Positions 33,541 through 42,379 of a stretch of DNA of 64,000 bases are shown piece by piece. Positions within the stretch are counted from its first letter, which is position 1, and every line of letters begins with the position of its first letter. The notes beneath the pieces were generated by a model. That model saw only the letters and a list, made by a program, of their open reading frames with translations. It ran no database searches and was not told the origin of the DNA. This DNA is from Caulobacter sp. UNC279MFTsu5.1 (GTDB taxonomy: Bacteria > Pseudomonadota > Alphaproteobacteria > Caulobacterales > Caulobacteraceae), in the NCBI RefSeq assembly GCF_900114015.1, contig NZ_FORN01000021.1, positions 1 to 64,000 on the forward strand. Direction: 5' to 3'. The position numbers were made by a program, and so were the translations under genes.

Positions 33541-34893
33541 ATGGACGCGCGAACCCAGGATCTCGCCCCGGTTCCTCCCTACGCCGGACCCGCGCCCGCG
33601 CGTTCGGGAGCCGCCCGGTTCGCGCCGTCCAGCCTTCGGCCCGTCCTGACCTTCCTCCATCGCTGGGTGGGGCTGTTCATCGCTGGATTCCTGTTCGTGT
33701 CGGGCGTCACCGGGGCGGTGATCTCGTGGGACCACGAACTGGACGACGTGCTCAATCCGCACCTGATGTTCGCCCGGTCGAAGGGCGGTCCCGCCTTGTC
33801 GCCGTTGGACCTGGCGCGCCGGATCGAGGCCCGCGACCCGCGCGTGCAGGTGACCTACCTGCCCCTGGCGGCCGAGCCGGGCGGGACCCTGGCGTTCGGC
33901 GTCGCGCCCAAGCGCAACCCCGCCACCGGCAAGCTGTTCGAGCCGCACTACAACCAGGTGTTCATCGATCCGGCGACCGGGGCCGAGCAGGGGCGGCGCG
34001 AGTGGGGCGCGGTCTGGCCGATCACCCGCGAGACCTTCGTCTCGTTCCTCTACGTGCTGCACTACAGCCTGCACATCCCGGCGATGTGGGGGATCGACCG
34101 CTGGGGGATCTGGCTGCTGGGCGGCGTGGCGATCCTGTGGACGCTGGACTGCTTCATCGGTTTCTACCTGACCCTGCCGCCGCGCCAGAAGGCGGCGGCC
34201 GGGGCGCGCGGCGCCAAGCCGGCCAAGGGGTTTTGGGCGCGCTGGAAGCCGGCCTGGATGATCAAGACCTCGGCCAGCGCCTACCGGATCAATTTCGACA
34301 TCCACCGCGCGTTCGGCCTGTGGCTCTGGGGCGTGCTGTTCACCGTGGCCTTTACCGCCTTCTCGCTGAACCTCTACAGCGAGGTGTTCTATCCGGTCAT
34401 GTCCAAGGTCTCGAAGGTGACGCCCGGCCCGTTCGACCTGCGCAAGCCGGCCGACCATCATGCGCCGATCATCGCCGCCCGCACCTACGCCCAGGTGCTG
34501 GACAGCGCCCGGGCCGAGGCGGCCAGGCGCGGCTGGCGGGCGCCGGCTGGCGGGGCCTTCTATTCGCCAGACTACGGGATCTACGGCGTGGCCTTCCACG
34601 AGCCCGGCGGCGACCACGGCGCGGCCGGCGTCGGCCCGCCCTACCTCTATTACGACGGCAGGACCGGCGGCCTGGTGGGCGTCTCCCAGCCGTGGAAGGG
34701 CACGGCCGCCGACATCTTCGTCCAGGCCCAGTTCCCGCTGCACTCGGGGCGCATCCTGGGCGTTCCGGGACGGATCCTGATCTCTCTGACCGGGGTGGTC
34801 GTGGCGGCGCTCAGCGTGACCGGCGTGGTGATCTGGCTGAAGAAGCGCAGGGCGAGGGCGGGGCGTCGGAGATTTAGGCGGGCGGCCGCCTAA
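33541..34893 (+). CDS. PepSY-associated TM protein (PiuB-like)
   Basis: A 450-residue inner-membrane protein. Four or five helices are visible: at about 38-62 (LTFLHRWVGLFIAGFLFVSGVTGAVISW), at about 185-200 and 203-222 (WGIWLLGGVAILWTLDCFIGFYL), about 255-285, and a last one near 420-440 (ILISLTGVVVAALSVTGVVIWL). Paired PepSY-like periplasmic loops lie between. His residues in the first and third helices (HRWVGL, HYSLHIP, HRAFGLW) suggest heme or metal coordination. It follows a TonB receptor, as usual for ferric-siderophore reduction/import partners. Confidence 0.85.
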   Translation: MDARTQDLAPVPPYAGPAPARSGAARFAPSSLRPVLTFLHRWVGLFIAGFLFVSGVTGAVISWDHELDDVLNPHLMFARSKGGPALSPLDLARRIEARDPRVQVTYLPLAAEPGGTLAFGVAPKRNPATGKLFEPHYNQVFIDPATGAEQGRREWGAVWPITRETFVSFLYVLHYSLHIPAMWGIDRWGIWLLGGVAILWTLDCFIGFYLTLPPRQKAAAGARGAKPAKGFWARWKPAWMIKTSASAYRINFDIHRAFGLWLWGVLFTVAFTAFSLNLYSEVFYPVMSKVSKVTPGPFDLRKPADHHAPIIAARTYAQVLDSARAEAARRGWRAPAGGAFYSPDYGIYGVAFHEPGGDHGAAGVGPPYLYYDGRTGGLVGVSQPWKGTAADIFVQAQFPLHSGRILGVPGRILISLTGVVVAALSVTGVVIWLKKRRARAGRRRFRRAAA

Positions 34894-35567
34894 CCCGCCA
34901 TCCTCCACGCCTGCTTCAGGTCCGCGACCAGTTCGGCGTAGGCGCGGTCCCTGGCGTCGGGATCGGGAATGCGCAGCAGGAAGGACGGGTGCCAGCTGAC
35001 CAGGCCCTGCTCGCCGCCGTCCAGGGCCTGACGCTGGCCGCGGGTCTTGCCGATCGGCAGCGCCTTGCCGAACACCGCCCGCACGGCCGTCGCGCCGAGA
35101 GCCAGGACCACCTTGGGCCGGACCAGCCGGCGCTCGGCGTCCAGCCACCAGCGGCAGGCCTGGACCTCGCCCCGGTCCGGGGTCTTGTGCAGACGCCGCT
35201 TGCCGCGCGGCTCGTGCTTGAAGTGCTTGACGGCGTTGGTGACGAAGACCCGGTCGCGCGCCACGCCGGCCTCGGCCATCGCCCGGTCCAGCAGCCGGCC
35301 GGCCGGTCCGACGAAGGGAACGCCCTGCAGATCCTCATGGTCGCCCGGCTGCTCGCCGACGATCATCAGCGCGGCCCCGGCCGGCCCCAGGCCCGGCACG
35401 CCCTGGGTGGCGTCGCGCCACAGGTCGCAGCGGCGGCAGGCCTGGATCCCGGCGGCCACGGCCTCCAGGTCGACCAGGTCGCTCTCGCCGAGCGACCCGT
35501 CGCGCGCTCGCCGCCTGGCGGGCCTGGGCGCGCGGGCGGAGGGCTTGGCGGGATGGACGGCGACCAT
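34890..35567 (-). CDS. udgX: UdgX-type uracil-DNA binding/glycosylase protein
   Basis: A 225-residue UDG-superfamily member. Motif I is GEQPGDHED at 71-79, the distinctive loop KRRLH is at 123-127 after VKHFKHEPRG, and HPS is at 193-195. Cys44, Cys47 and Cys138 are likely Fe-S ligands. In the mycobacterial enzyme the loop (KRRIH) His forms a covalent bond to the uracil-derived DNA site; His127 is the matching residue here. Leu replaces the Ile before it. It converges with the PepSY gene, the stops overlapping. Probable DNA repair role. Confidence 0.87.
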   Translation of the reverse strand: MVAVHPAKPSARAPRPARRRARDGSLGESDLVDLEAVAAGIQACRRCDLWRDATQGVPGLGPAGAALMIVGEQPGDHEDLQGVPFVGPAGRLLDRAMAEAGVARDRVFVTNAVKHFKHEPRGKRRLHKTPDRGEVQACRWWLDAERRLVRPKVVLALGATAVRAVFGKALPIGKTRGQRQALDGGEQGLVSWHPSFLLRIPDPDARDRAYAELVADLKQAWRMAG

Positions 35568-35693
35568 GGTTTCGGTGCGGTTCCGGGCGTTTCCGATCTG
35601 GTCGGAATGGCTGCGGCGCGAGGCGGGTTCCCTCCAGCCCGATCACCCGCCTGTGACGGAACAACGCGGCTCCGTTGGGGTTATGGTAGACCT

Positions 35694-36569
35694 ATGGCGC
35701 GGCTCGGCATCCTTCACGAAACGCGGTACAGCTACGCCCGGCCGGTCGGCTTCGGGGCGCATCGCCTGCTGATCCGGCCGCGCGACAGCCACGCCATCCG
35801 CATCAGCGAGGCCTCGCTGCAGACCTCGCTGCCGGGCGCGACCCGGTGGACCTACGACGCCGCCGGCAACTGCGTCTGCTGGTTCACGCCCCAGGGCGAG
35901 GCCGACAGCCTGACCATCACCAGCCGGCTGGTCATCGACCGCTTTCCCGCGCCCCTGACCAGCCTGCACATCGACGACCCGCACACCGTCTCGCCGATCG
36001 TCTACGCTCGCGAGGACCGGGCGGTGCTCAATCCGTTCATCACCCCGGCCACCGAGGACGAGGACCGGGTGTTGCTGCGCTGGCTGCGCGGCCAGATGGA
36101 GCGTCCCGACGAGCCGGCGATCGACTTCCTGCTGCGGATGAACCGTACGATCCACGACCAGTTCGACTACGTCCCGCGCGAGGCGGCGGGCGTCCAGACG
36201 CCCGCCGAGACCATCGCCCTGGGCGCCGGCACGTGCCGCGACTTCGCCTGGTTGATGGTCGAGGCCCTGCGGCGGCTGGGCTATGCGGCGGTGTTCGCCA
36301 CCGGCTACGTCCACAGCCCCGGCGCGACCATTCGCGGGGCGGGGGCGACCCACGCCTGGTGCGAGGTGTTCCTGCCCGACCTGGGCTGGACCGAGTTCGA
36401 CCCGACCAACGGCTTGGCGGAGTCGCCCGACCTGATCCGGGTGGCCGCCACCCGCACCCCGGGCGAAGCCCGGCCGGTGTCGGGCACGATCATCGGCGAG
36501 CCCGGCGAGACCCATCTGAGCGTCAGGGTCGAGGTGCGTTTGCTCGATGCCCTTGAGGCGGCGGCGTGA
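35694..36569 (+). CDS. transglutaminase-like cysteine peptidase
   Basis: A 291-residue protein. An N-terminal beta domain (DUF2126/bact_transglu_N-like, about 1-90: LHETRYSYARPVGFGAHRLLIRPRD) is followed by a transglutaminase-like core. The core has GAGTCRDFAWLMVEALRRLG (the Cys nucleophile), THAWCEVFLPDLGWTEFDPTNG (His and Asp), and FATGYVHSP. A transglutaminase fold with this N-terminal domain is usually a cytosolic peptidase-like enzyme of unknown substrate. ATG at 35694 follows a long divergent spacer with the UdgX gene. Confidence 0.9.
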   Translation: MARLGILHETRYSYARPVGFGAHRLLIRPRDSHAIRISEASLQTSLPGATRWTYDAAGNCVCWFTPQGEADSLTITSRLVIDRFPAPLTSLHIDDPHTVSPIVYAREDRAVLNPFITPATEDEDRVLLRWLRGQMERPDEPAIDFLLRMNRTIHDQFDYVPREAAGVQTPAETIALGAGTCRDFAWLMVEALRRLGYAAVFATGYVHSPGATIRGAGATHAWCEVFLPDLGWTEFDPTNGLAESPDLIRVAATRTPGEARPVSGTIIGEPGETHLSVRVEVRLLDALEAAA

Positions 36570-36603
36570 TAAGAAAGACAACAGGTTTCGGGAGGAAGAC
36601 GCT

Positions 36604-36750
36604 ATGATGAAACCGTTCCAGCAACAGGCGCCCCAGGGCGGCGGCCACCTGCCGCATCCCGAGCCCACGCCGCAGCACGGCCGGCAGTCTGACGCCGAGT
36701 GCCTGAAGACGCCGGAGAAGCGCTCGTTCGAGCCGCGGCCGGCGCACTAG
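36604..36750 (+). CDS. 48-aa hypothetical protein
   Basis: A short His/Pro/Gln-rich frame starting MMKPFQQQAPQGGG, with a very good GGGAGGAAG ribosome binding site 8 nt upstream. The C-terminal half (ECLKTPEKRSFEPRPAH) is basic. It lies 34 nt after the transglutaminase stop and so is probably in the same transcript. There is no domain. It looks real because of the strong SD and its codon pattern, but is weakly supported. Confidence 0.45.
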   Translation: MMKPFQQQAPQGGGHLPHPEPTPQHGRQSDAECLKTPEKRSFEPRPAH

Positions 36751-36753
36751 GAT

Positions 36754-37764
36754 CTAGGCCTTGCGGCCGCGCGGACTGGCGCCGGTCCAGCGCTTGAACG
36801 CCTTCGAGAAGGCGCTGGCGTCGGCGAAGCCCACCAGATAGGCGGTCTCGCTGACCGACACCTTCCGGCCGTCCAGATAGTGCACGGCCAGGCGGTGGCG
36901 CAGGTCGTCGAGCAGCTGCTCGAAGCTGACGCCCTCGGCCTTCAGCTTGCGATAGAGGGTCTGGCCGCTGACCCCCAGCTCGCGCGCCACGAAGGCCTTG
37001 CCGACGGTGTCGCCCTTGTGCAGCAGCGGCAGGATCAGGCGCTCGACCCGCCCCCGCATCGTCCGGCTGGCCTGGAGCTCCTCCAGCAGCGCGGCGGCGT
37101 GGGCGCTGAGCACGCCGAACACATACGGGTTGGGCTTGTGGATCTTCAGGCTCAGCCAGCTGGGGTCGATCCGCATGGCGTTGCGGTCGGCGCCGAAGGT
37201 CACCGGGACCTGGAGGATGCGGTCGTAGGCCTCGGCATGGGCCGGCGCGGCATGGGTGACGAGCAATTGCTTGACGAACGGCGTACCCGGATAGTGCCGC
37301 GCCACCTCGCAGATGAAGCGGCCGAAGGCGAGTTCGGTCAGTTCGGGGAAGTTGTCGGGCGGCCGCTGATCCTCCAGCCACAGGCCGTCGTCACGCGGGG
37401 TCAGCTTGAAGCGCTCGCCGGGCGCCAGGCCGTCGATCTCGATGACCAGGCGCCGGAAACGATTCAGTTCGGCCAGGGCCTCGCCCATGGTGTCGGCCGA
37501 CTGGCAGATCAGGCCGACCACCGAGAACTCCTCGAACCGGGTGCCCCCGCAGAACTCCAGGGCCAGGGCGGGGGCGGCGCACAGGTCCCGGCCGGCGGTC
37601 ATCAGGGCGATGTAGCGGCTCATCGGCACGCGGGCGTCCTGGTCTTCCAGGTCCTCGGCCCGCAGGCCGGCGCGGCCGAGCAGCGCCTCGCGGGACGCGC
37701 CCTTCGAGACCGCGAACGCCAGCAGCGCCCTGGCGTAGCCCGCCGACACCGTGGGCTCGGACAT
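36754..37764 (-). CDS. AraC family regulator with AraC-binding-like N-domain
   Basis: A 336-residue regulator. The N-terminal Arabinose_bd-like domain (PF12625 type, about 10-190) is marked by MSRYIALMTAGRDL and FCGGTRFEEFSVVGLICQSADTMGEALAELNRF. The C-terminal AraC HTH pair follows (KAFVARELGVSGQTLYRKLKAEGVSFEQLLDDLR and YLVGFADASAFSKAFKRWTGASP). It is in the group of OruR/ArgR-like AraC regulators. Its target is probably the divergent DUF2306 gene. Start at 37764 taken from the family N-terminus. Confidence 0.9.
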   Translation of the reverse strand: MSEPTVSAGYARALLAFAVSKGASREALLGRAGLRAEDLEDQDARVPMSRYIALMTAGRDLCAAPALALEFCGGTRFEEFSVVGLICQSADTMGEALAELNRFRRLVIEIDGLAPGERFKLTPRDDGLWLEDQRPPDNFPELTELAFGRFICEVARHYPGTPFVKQLLVTHAAPAHAEAYDRILQVPVTFGADRNAMRIDPSWLSLKIHKPNPYVFGVLSAHAAALLEELQASRTMRGRVERLILPLLHKGDTVGKAFVARELGVSGQTLYRKLKAEGVSFEQLLDDLRHRLAVHYLDGRKVSVSETAYLVGFADASAFSKAFKRWTGASPRGRKA

Positions 37765-37858
37765 CCCGTTTCCTCTGTCGCGTTCGGCCAAGACTCTGGC
37801 CTCGGCGGACATGTCGTTGCGCCGCGCGGGACGTCAAGCTGACGCCCTCAGTCGGGGG

Positions 37859-38692
37859 ATGATCAGCGTGAGCGAGACGATCTTGAGCCGGCGCGTCGAG
37901 GCCGGCGCCGGGGCGGACAGGATTCTGAAGCGGGCCGGCGCGGCCTGGTTCCTGGTCGCGGCCCTGGGGCAGGGGGCGTTCGCCGCCTACATCGTCGCCT
38001 TCTACTGGCGCGCGGCCGTGCTGGGCGACGTCCAGCGCTGGAACGAGGTCCTGGGCGGCCATGGGGTGACCCCCGGCCAGCCGGCGAGCAACCTGTTCCT
38101 GGGGCTGCACCTGCTGCTGGCCGGGATCGTCACCGTCGGCGGCCCGCTGCAACTGGTCCCCTGGGTCCGGGCGCGGTTCATCGGCTTCCATCGCTGGAAC
38201 GGTCGCGCCTACGTGGTGACGGCGATCGGGGCCAGCCTGGCGGCCTTCTACCTGGTGGCCAAACGCGGCACGATCGCCGGGTCGATCATGAGCGTCGCCA
38301 TCAGCCTGGACGGGGTGCTGATCCTGGCCTGCGCGGCCATGGCCTGGCGTCAGGCCCTGGCCCGCCGGATCGACAGCCACCGGCGCTGGGCCATGCGGAC
38401 CTTCATGGTCGCCAGCGGGGTGTGGTTCTACCGCGTCGGGCTGATGGCCTGGTTCCTGGTCAACCGAGGACCGGCAGGCCACACCGACAGCTTCGACGGC
38501 CCGTTCGACGTGTTCTGGGCGTACGGTTGCTACCTGCTGCCGCTGGCGGTGCTGGAGCTGCACCAGTGGGTCCGGGACCGGGGCGGGGCGGCGGCGAAGC
38601 TGGGGATGGCGGGGCTGATCGGGGCGGCGGCGCTGGCGACTGGGCTCGGCGTGTTCGGAGCGGTCGTGGGGATGTGGCTGCCCAGGCTGTAG
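37859..38692 (+). CDS. DUF2306 family membrane protein
   Basis: A 277-residue inner-membrane protein with about seven helices. It has signatures of the DUF2306 family: HLLLAGIVTVGGPLQLVPWVRARFIGFHRWNGRAYVVT (H-W-N-G) and DSHRRWAMRTFMVASGVWFYRVGLM, plus WAYGCYLLPLAVLELHQWV. The family resembles ferric-reductase/cytochrome b561-like folds, with conserved His residues that may bind heme. It is divergent from an AraC regulator that may control it. Start at ATG 37859 or GTG 37868. Confidence 0.82.
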   Translation: MISVSETILSRRVEAGAGADRILKRAGAAWFLVAALGQGAFAAYIVAFYWRAAVLGDVQRWNEVLGGHGVTPGQPASNLFLGLHLLLAGIVTVGGPLQLVPWVRARFIGFHRWNGRAYVVTAIGASLAAFYLVAKRGTIAGSIMSVAISLDGVLILACAAMAWRQALARRIDSHRRWAMRTFMVASGVWFYRVGLMAWFLVNRGPAGHTDSFDGPFDVFWAYGCYLLPLAVLELHQWVRDRGGAAAKLGMAGLIGAAALATGLGVFGAVVGMWLPRL

Positions 38693-38795
38693 CTCCCTCA
38701 GTCGCTTCGCGACAGCTCCCCAAAGGGGGAGCATCTAGCGCGGCCCAAGACCCTCCGCCTCCGGGGGAGGTGGCCCGGAGGGCCGGAGGGGGGTC
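38693..38795. repeat. palindromic repeat, type C, between convergent genes
   Basis: Nested arms: CCCTCAGTCGCTTCGCGAC with CAGCTCCCCAAAGGGGGAGC, and CCCTCCGCCTCCGGGGGAGG followed by CCCGGAGGGCCGGAGGGGGG. It lies between the DUF2306 and VWA stop codons and may terminate both. Confidence 0.6.
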
Positions 38796-39972
38796 AGCCC
38801 CGCACCAGTTCCCGCATCGCCTTGTCCAGCCCGTCCAGGGTCAAGGGGAACATCCGGTCGTTCATCAACTGCTTCATCACCCCGATCGACTGGGTGTAGT
38901 CCCAATGCCGCTCGGGCGTGGGGTTCAGCCAGACGGCGCTCTGATAGATGTCGGTGACCCGGCTCATCCAGATGGCCCCGGGCTCCTCGTTCCAGTGCTC
39001 GACGCTGCCGCCCGGATAGGTGATCTCATAGGGGCTCATCGTCGCGTCGCCCACGAAGATCACCTTGTAGTCGTGCGGGAACTTGTGGAGCACGTCCCAG
39101 GTCGGGATCTTCTCGACCTGGCGGCGGCGATTGTCCTTCCACACCGCTTCGTACAGGCAGTTGTGGAAGTAGAAGAACTCCAGGTGCTTGAATTCGGTCC
39201 GGGCGGCGCTGAACAGCTCCTCGCAGAGCTTGATGTGGCCGTCCATCGAGCCGCCGATGTCGAAGAACAGCAGCACCTTGATGGTGTTGCGCCGCTCGGG
39301 GCGCATCTGGATGTCCAGATAGCCCTTCTCGGCGGTGCCGCGGATCGTGCCGTTCAGGTCCAGCTCGTCCAGGGCCCCCTGGCGGGCGAACTTGCGCAGG
39401 CGGCGCAGCGCCACCTTGATGTTGCGGGTGCCCAGCTCGACCGAGTCGTCGAGGTTCTTGTATTCGCGCTTGTCCCAGACCTTCACGGCCCGGCCGTGGC
39501 GGCTCTTGTCCTGGCCGATGCGCACGCCTTCGGGATTGTAGCCGTTGTTGCCGAACGGGCTGGTCCCGCCCGAGCCGATCCACTTGGAGCCGCCCTCGTG
39601 GCGCTCCTTCTGCTCCCTCAGGCGCTCCTGCAGGGTCTCCATCAGCTTCTCGAAGCCGCCCATGGCCTCGATCTGGGCCTTCTCTTCCTCGGTCAGGAAC
39701 TTCTCGGTCAGGGCCTTCAGCCACTCGGCCGGTATGTCGGCGGTGAGGCCCTCCTCGACGGTCTCCAGCCCCTTGAATACGTGGCCGAACACCCGGTCGA
39801 ACTTGTCGAGGTTCTTCTCGTCCTTCACCAGGCTGGCGCGCGACAGGAAGTAGAAGTCTTCGATCCGCCGGTCGATGACGTCCTTGTCCAGGGCCTCCAT
39901 GAGCTGGAGGTATTCACGCAGGGACACCGGGATCTTGGCGGCGCGGAGCTCGGAGAAGAAGCGCAGGAACAT
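38794..39972 (-). CDS. VWA domain protein, CoxE-like
   Basis: A 392-residue von Willebrand A protein of the CoxE/MadC type. The N-domain (FLRFFSELRAAKIPVSLREYLQLMEALD) precedes the VWA core from about 225 with a modified MIDAS, LLFFDIGGSMDGH (DxGxS in place of DxSxS). The third motif follows in VGDATMSPYE. This group usually works beside a MoxR AAA ATPase to insert cofactors or assemble complexes. No MoxR gene is visible next to it. Start at 39972. Confidence 0.85.
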   Translation of the reverse strand: MFLRFFSELRAAKIPVSLREYLQLMEALDKDVIDRRIEDFYFLSRASLVKDEKNLDKFDRVFGHVFKGLETVEEGLTADIPAEWLKALTEKFLTEEEKAQIEAMGGFEKLMETLQERLREQKERHEGGSKWIGSGGTSPFGNNGYNPEGVRIGQDKSRHGRAVKVWDKREYKNLDDSVELGTRNIKVALRRLRKFARQGALDELDLNGTIRGTAEKGYLDIQMRPERRNTIKVLLFFDIGGSMDGHIKLCEELFSAARTEFKHLEFFYFHNCLYEAVWKDNRRRQVEKIPTWDVLHKFPHDYKVIFVGDATMSPYEITYPGGSVEHWNEEPGAIWMSRVTDIYQSAVWLNPTPERHWDYTQSIGVMKQLMNDRMFPLTLDGLDKAMRELVRG

Positions 39973-40027
39973 GGCGGGCTTTCGAACGGTTGTTCGAAGG
40001 ATGGCGGTTTATGGCGTGTTGCGCAAC

Positions 40028-40098
40028 GGCCCCCTCCGGCCCTCCGGGCCACCTCCCCCTTTGGGGGAGCTGTCGGCGAAGCCGACTGAGGGGGTCAC
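40028..40098. repeat. palindromic repeat, type C
   Basis: CGGCCCCCTCCGGCCCTCCGG/CCACCTCCCCCTTTGGGGGAGCTGTCGGCGAAGCCGACTGAGGGGG. It is closely related to the element 1.3 kb away at 38693, in inverted orientation, flanking the VWA gene. Confidence 0.6.
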
Positions 40099-40646
40099 CC
40101 CCGCCGCAGGATGAACTCCAGGTCCCGCGTCTCGCCGACCGGGAAATGGTACTCCCCGACCTTTTCGAAGCCCTTGCTCTCGTACAGCTTCTGCGCCCCG
40201 AAGTTCTCGGACCACACGCCGATCCACAGGGGGCGCGGGCCGTCCTTCTCCAGCCAGTCCAGGGCCGTCTTCAGCAGCAGGCTGCCGCGCCCGCCGCCCT
40301 GGAAGGCCTTGAGCACGTAGATCCGATACAGCTCGCCGTCGCCCGGCTTCACGGCGTCGTGCGGCAGGCCGCAGGGGCCGGCCGTGGCGTAGCCGATCGC
40401 CTCGTCGTCCAGCTCCAGCAGCCAGGTCGCCTTGTCCGGATCCGCCAGGTCGCGCCGCGTGCGCTCCAAGCCGTAGGCGTAGGCCAGGAAGGTCTCCAGG
40501 TCCTGTGTTGGATAGAGGTGGGCGAAGGTCTCGGTGAAGGTGCGGGCGCCCAGGCTGGACACGGCGCCGGCGTCGTCGACGGTGGCGCGCCGGAGCGTCG
40601 GGGAGAGGATGGTCGGGGCGGTGTTCAACGGATACGATCCTGGCAT
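40095..40646 (-). CDS. GNAT family N-acetyltransferase
   Basis: A 183-residue GNAT acetyltransferase. Motif A (acetyl-CoA pyrophosphate loop) reads [25 protein letters not shown], an R/Q-x-x-G-x-G/A pattern, and motif B is [29 protein letters not shown]. Its start codon at 40646 overlaps the ATG of the divergent HDAC gene by two bases; a TTG at 40628 with GGA upstream may be the true start. Substrate unknown. Confidence 0.82.
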   Translation of the reverse strand: MPGSYPLNTAPTILSPTLRRATVDDAGAVSSLGARTFTETFAHLYPTQDLETFLAYAYGLERTRRDLADPDKATWLLELDDEAIGYATAGPCGLPHDAVKPGDGELYRIYVLKAFQGGGRGSLLLKTALDWLEKDGPRPLWIGVWSENFGAQKLYESKGFEKVGEYHFPVGETRDLEFILRRG

Positions 40647-41565
40647 GGCTGTCGCGCTCTATACCCACCTGGATATGCTCGACCACCGGCCCGGAGACAA
40701 CCACGCCGAGCGGCCGGAGCGTTTGCGGGCGGTGGTCGACGCGCTGGACGACGACGCGACGCTGGACCTGGAACGCTTCGACGCCCCGCTGGTCGAGCTG
40801 GCCGACCTGGCCCGGGTGCATCCGCAGGGCTTCATCGACGGCGTGCTGGACGCCGCGCCCGGCAGCGGTCGCCGGGCCCTGGACCCGGACACCATCCTGT
40901 CGCCCGGCAGCCTGACCGCCGCGCGGCGCGCCGCCGGGGCGGTGGTCGCCGCGACCCGGGCGGTGGCAGGCGGGCGGGGGACGCGGGCCTTCTGCGCGGT
41001 GCGGCCGCCGGGGCATCACGCCGAGCCGAGCGCCGCGATGGGTTTCTGCGTGTTCTCCAACATCGCCGTGGCGGCCCGGGCCGCCCAGGCCTTCGGGCTG
41101 AAGCGGGTGGCGATCGTCGATTTCGACGTCCACCACGGCAACGGCACCCAAGCGACGTTCGAGAACGATCCGACGGTGTTCTTCGCTTCGATCCACCAGT
41201 CGCCGCTGTATCCCGGCACCGGCGATCCGTCCGAGACCGGGGTCGGCAACATCGCCAACGCCACGGTCGCGCCGCATGCGCCCCGCGAAACCTGGCGGCG
41301 GCGCTTCGAGGGGCTGATGGACAGGGTCGACGGATTCGCCCCCGAGCTGGTCCTGGTCTCGGCCGGCTTCGACGCCCATGTCCGCGATCCGCTGGCCGCC
41401 CAGAGCCTGGAGGCCGAGGATTTCGCCTGGGCGACGCGGGCGATCGCCTCGGTCGCCAACCACCGTTGCGGCGGGCGTATTGTTTCCTCGCTCGAGGGCG
41501 GCTACGACCTAGAGGCGCTCGGCCGCTCGGCGGCGGCGCATGTCAAAGCGTTGCAGGAGGGGTGA
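40645..41565 (+). CDS. histone deacetylase / acetylpolyamine amidohydrolase family
   Basis: A 306-residue zinc-dependent deacetylase fold. [28 protein letters not shown] contains the paired His, and [39 protein letters not shown] has the Asp/His metal ligands. [19 protein letters not shown] follows, with a Gly-rich SLEGGYDL end. Bacterial members act on acetylated polyamines or small amides. It is divergent from GNAT with overlapping start codons, so acetylation and deacetylation genes lie back to back. Confidence 0.92.
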   Translation: MAVALYTHLDMLDHRPGDNHAERPERLRAVVDALDDDATLDLERFDAPLVELADLARVHPQGFIDGVLDAAPGSGRRALDPDTILSPGSLTAARRAAGAVVAATRAVAGGRGTRAFCAVRPPGHHAEPSAAMGFCVFSNIAVAARAAQAFGLKRVAIVDFDVHHGNGTQATFENDPTVFFASIHQSPLYPGTGDPSETGVGNIANATVAPHAPRETWRRRFEGLMDRVDGFAPELVLVSAGFDAHVRDPLAAQSLEAEDFAWATRAIASVANHRCGGRIVSSLEGGYDLEALGRSAAAHVKALQEG

Positions 41566-41615
41566 GAGGTCCAGATATCAGTCGCCGGTGGCGACAAGCC
41601 GGACCTCCAAGATCT

Positions 41616-42260
41616 ATGGCCGACGAATCCGCCGACCGCTTTTCCTCCCCGGAATCCGAACCGGCGACCTCCGGAGCCGTTGGCGTCCGGCCCGGCGCCA
41701 TCACCCTGGCCCGCCACGGCGAGCCGGCCCTGTCGCGCAAGGTCCGCTTCAACGCCCCGGCCTACGGCGAATGGTGGGCGCGCTATGAGGAAGGCGGCCT
41801 GCTGCCCGGCCAGACCCCGCCGGACTCGTTGAAGGCCACGGCCAGGCGGGCCGGGGCGATGATCGCCTCGACCCGCCGCCGCTCGATCGAGACCGCCGCG
41901 GCCGTGGCCGACGGCAAGGCCTTCGCCACCGACCCGCTGTTCATCGAGGCGCCCCTGCCGCCGCCGCCCTGGCCGCGCTGGATCAAGATGTCGCCCAAGC
42001 ACTGGGGCTTCTTCGCCCGGTTCTGGTGGTGGTTCTTCGATCACCACGCCGGCCAGGAAAGCCGTGCGCAGGCCGAGCTGCGCGCCGACCAGGCCGCCGA
42101 CCTGCTGATCGACCTGTCCAAGAACGGCCAGGAGGTGTTGCTGGTGGCCCACGGCTTCTTCAACACCATGATCGGCCTGTCGCTGCAGAAGCGCGGCCTG
42201 AAGAAGACGCAGGACCAGGGTTTCCAGTACTGGTGCGTGAAGCGCTTCGAGCGGCTCTAG
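41616..42260 (+). CDS. histidine phosphatase family protein
   Basis: A 214-residue histidine phosphatase (phosphoglycerate-mutase fold). ITLARHGEPALSR is the RHG nucleophile motif at about residues 29-41, and VLLVAHGFFNTMIG supplies the second His. STRRRSIETAAAV is the conserved Arg region. The WPRWIKM and WGFFARFWWWFF middle is rich in aromatic residues, unusual for the fold, and could bind a membrane or lipid-like substrate. ATG at 41616; the upstream HDAC gene ends 50 nt earlier. Confidence 0.85.
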   Translation: MADESADRFSSPESEPATSGAVGVRPGAITLARHGEPALSRKVRFNAPAYGEWWARYEEGGLLPGQTPPDSLKATARRAGAMIASTRRRSIETAAAVADGKAFATDPLFIEAPLPPPPWPRWIKMSPKHWGFFARFWWWFFDHHAGQESRAQAELRADQAADLLIDLSKNGQEVLLVAHGFFNTMIGLSLQKRGLKKTQDQGFQYWCVKRFERL

Positions 42261-42379
42261 GCGCCTTCGCGAGCGTCCGGGACCCCAGCTCCCGGACCCT
42301 GTTCACCAAAAGCCCCGCCAACGGCGTTGCCCGCGCCGCGGCCCGCCACTAGGGTGCGCCCATTCGCTCCGGAGTAGAA

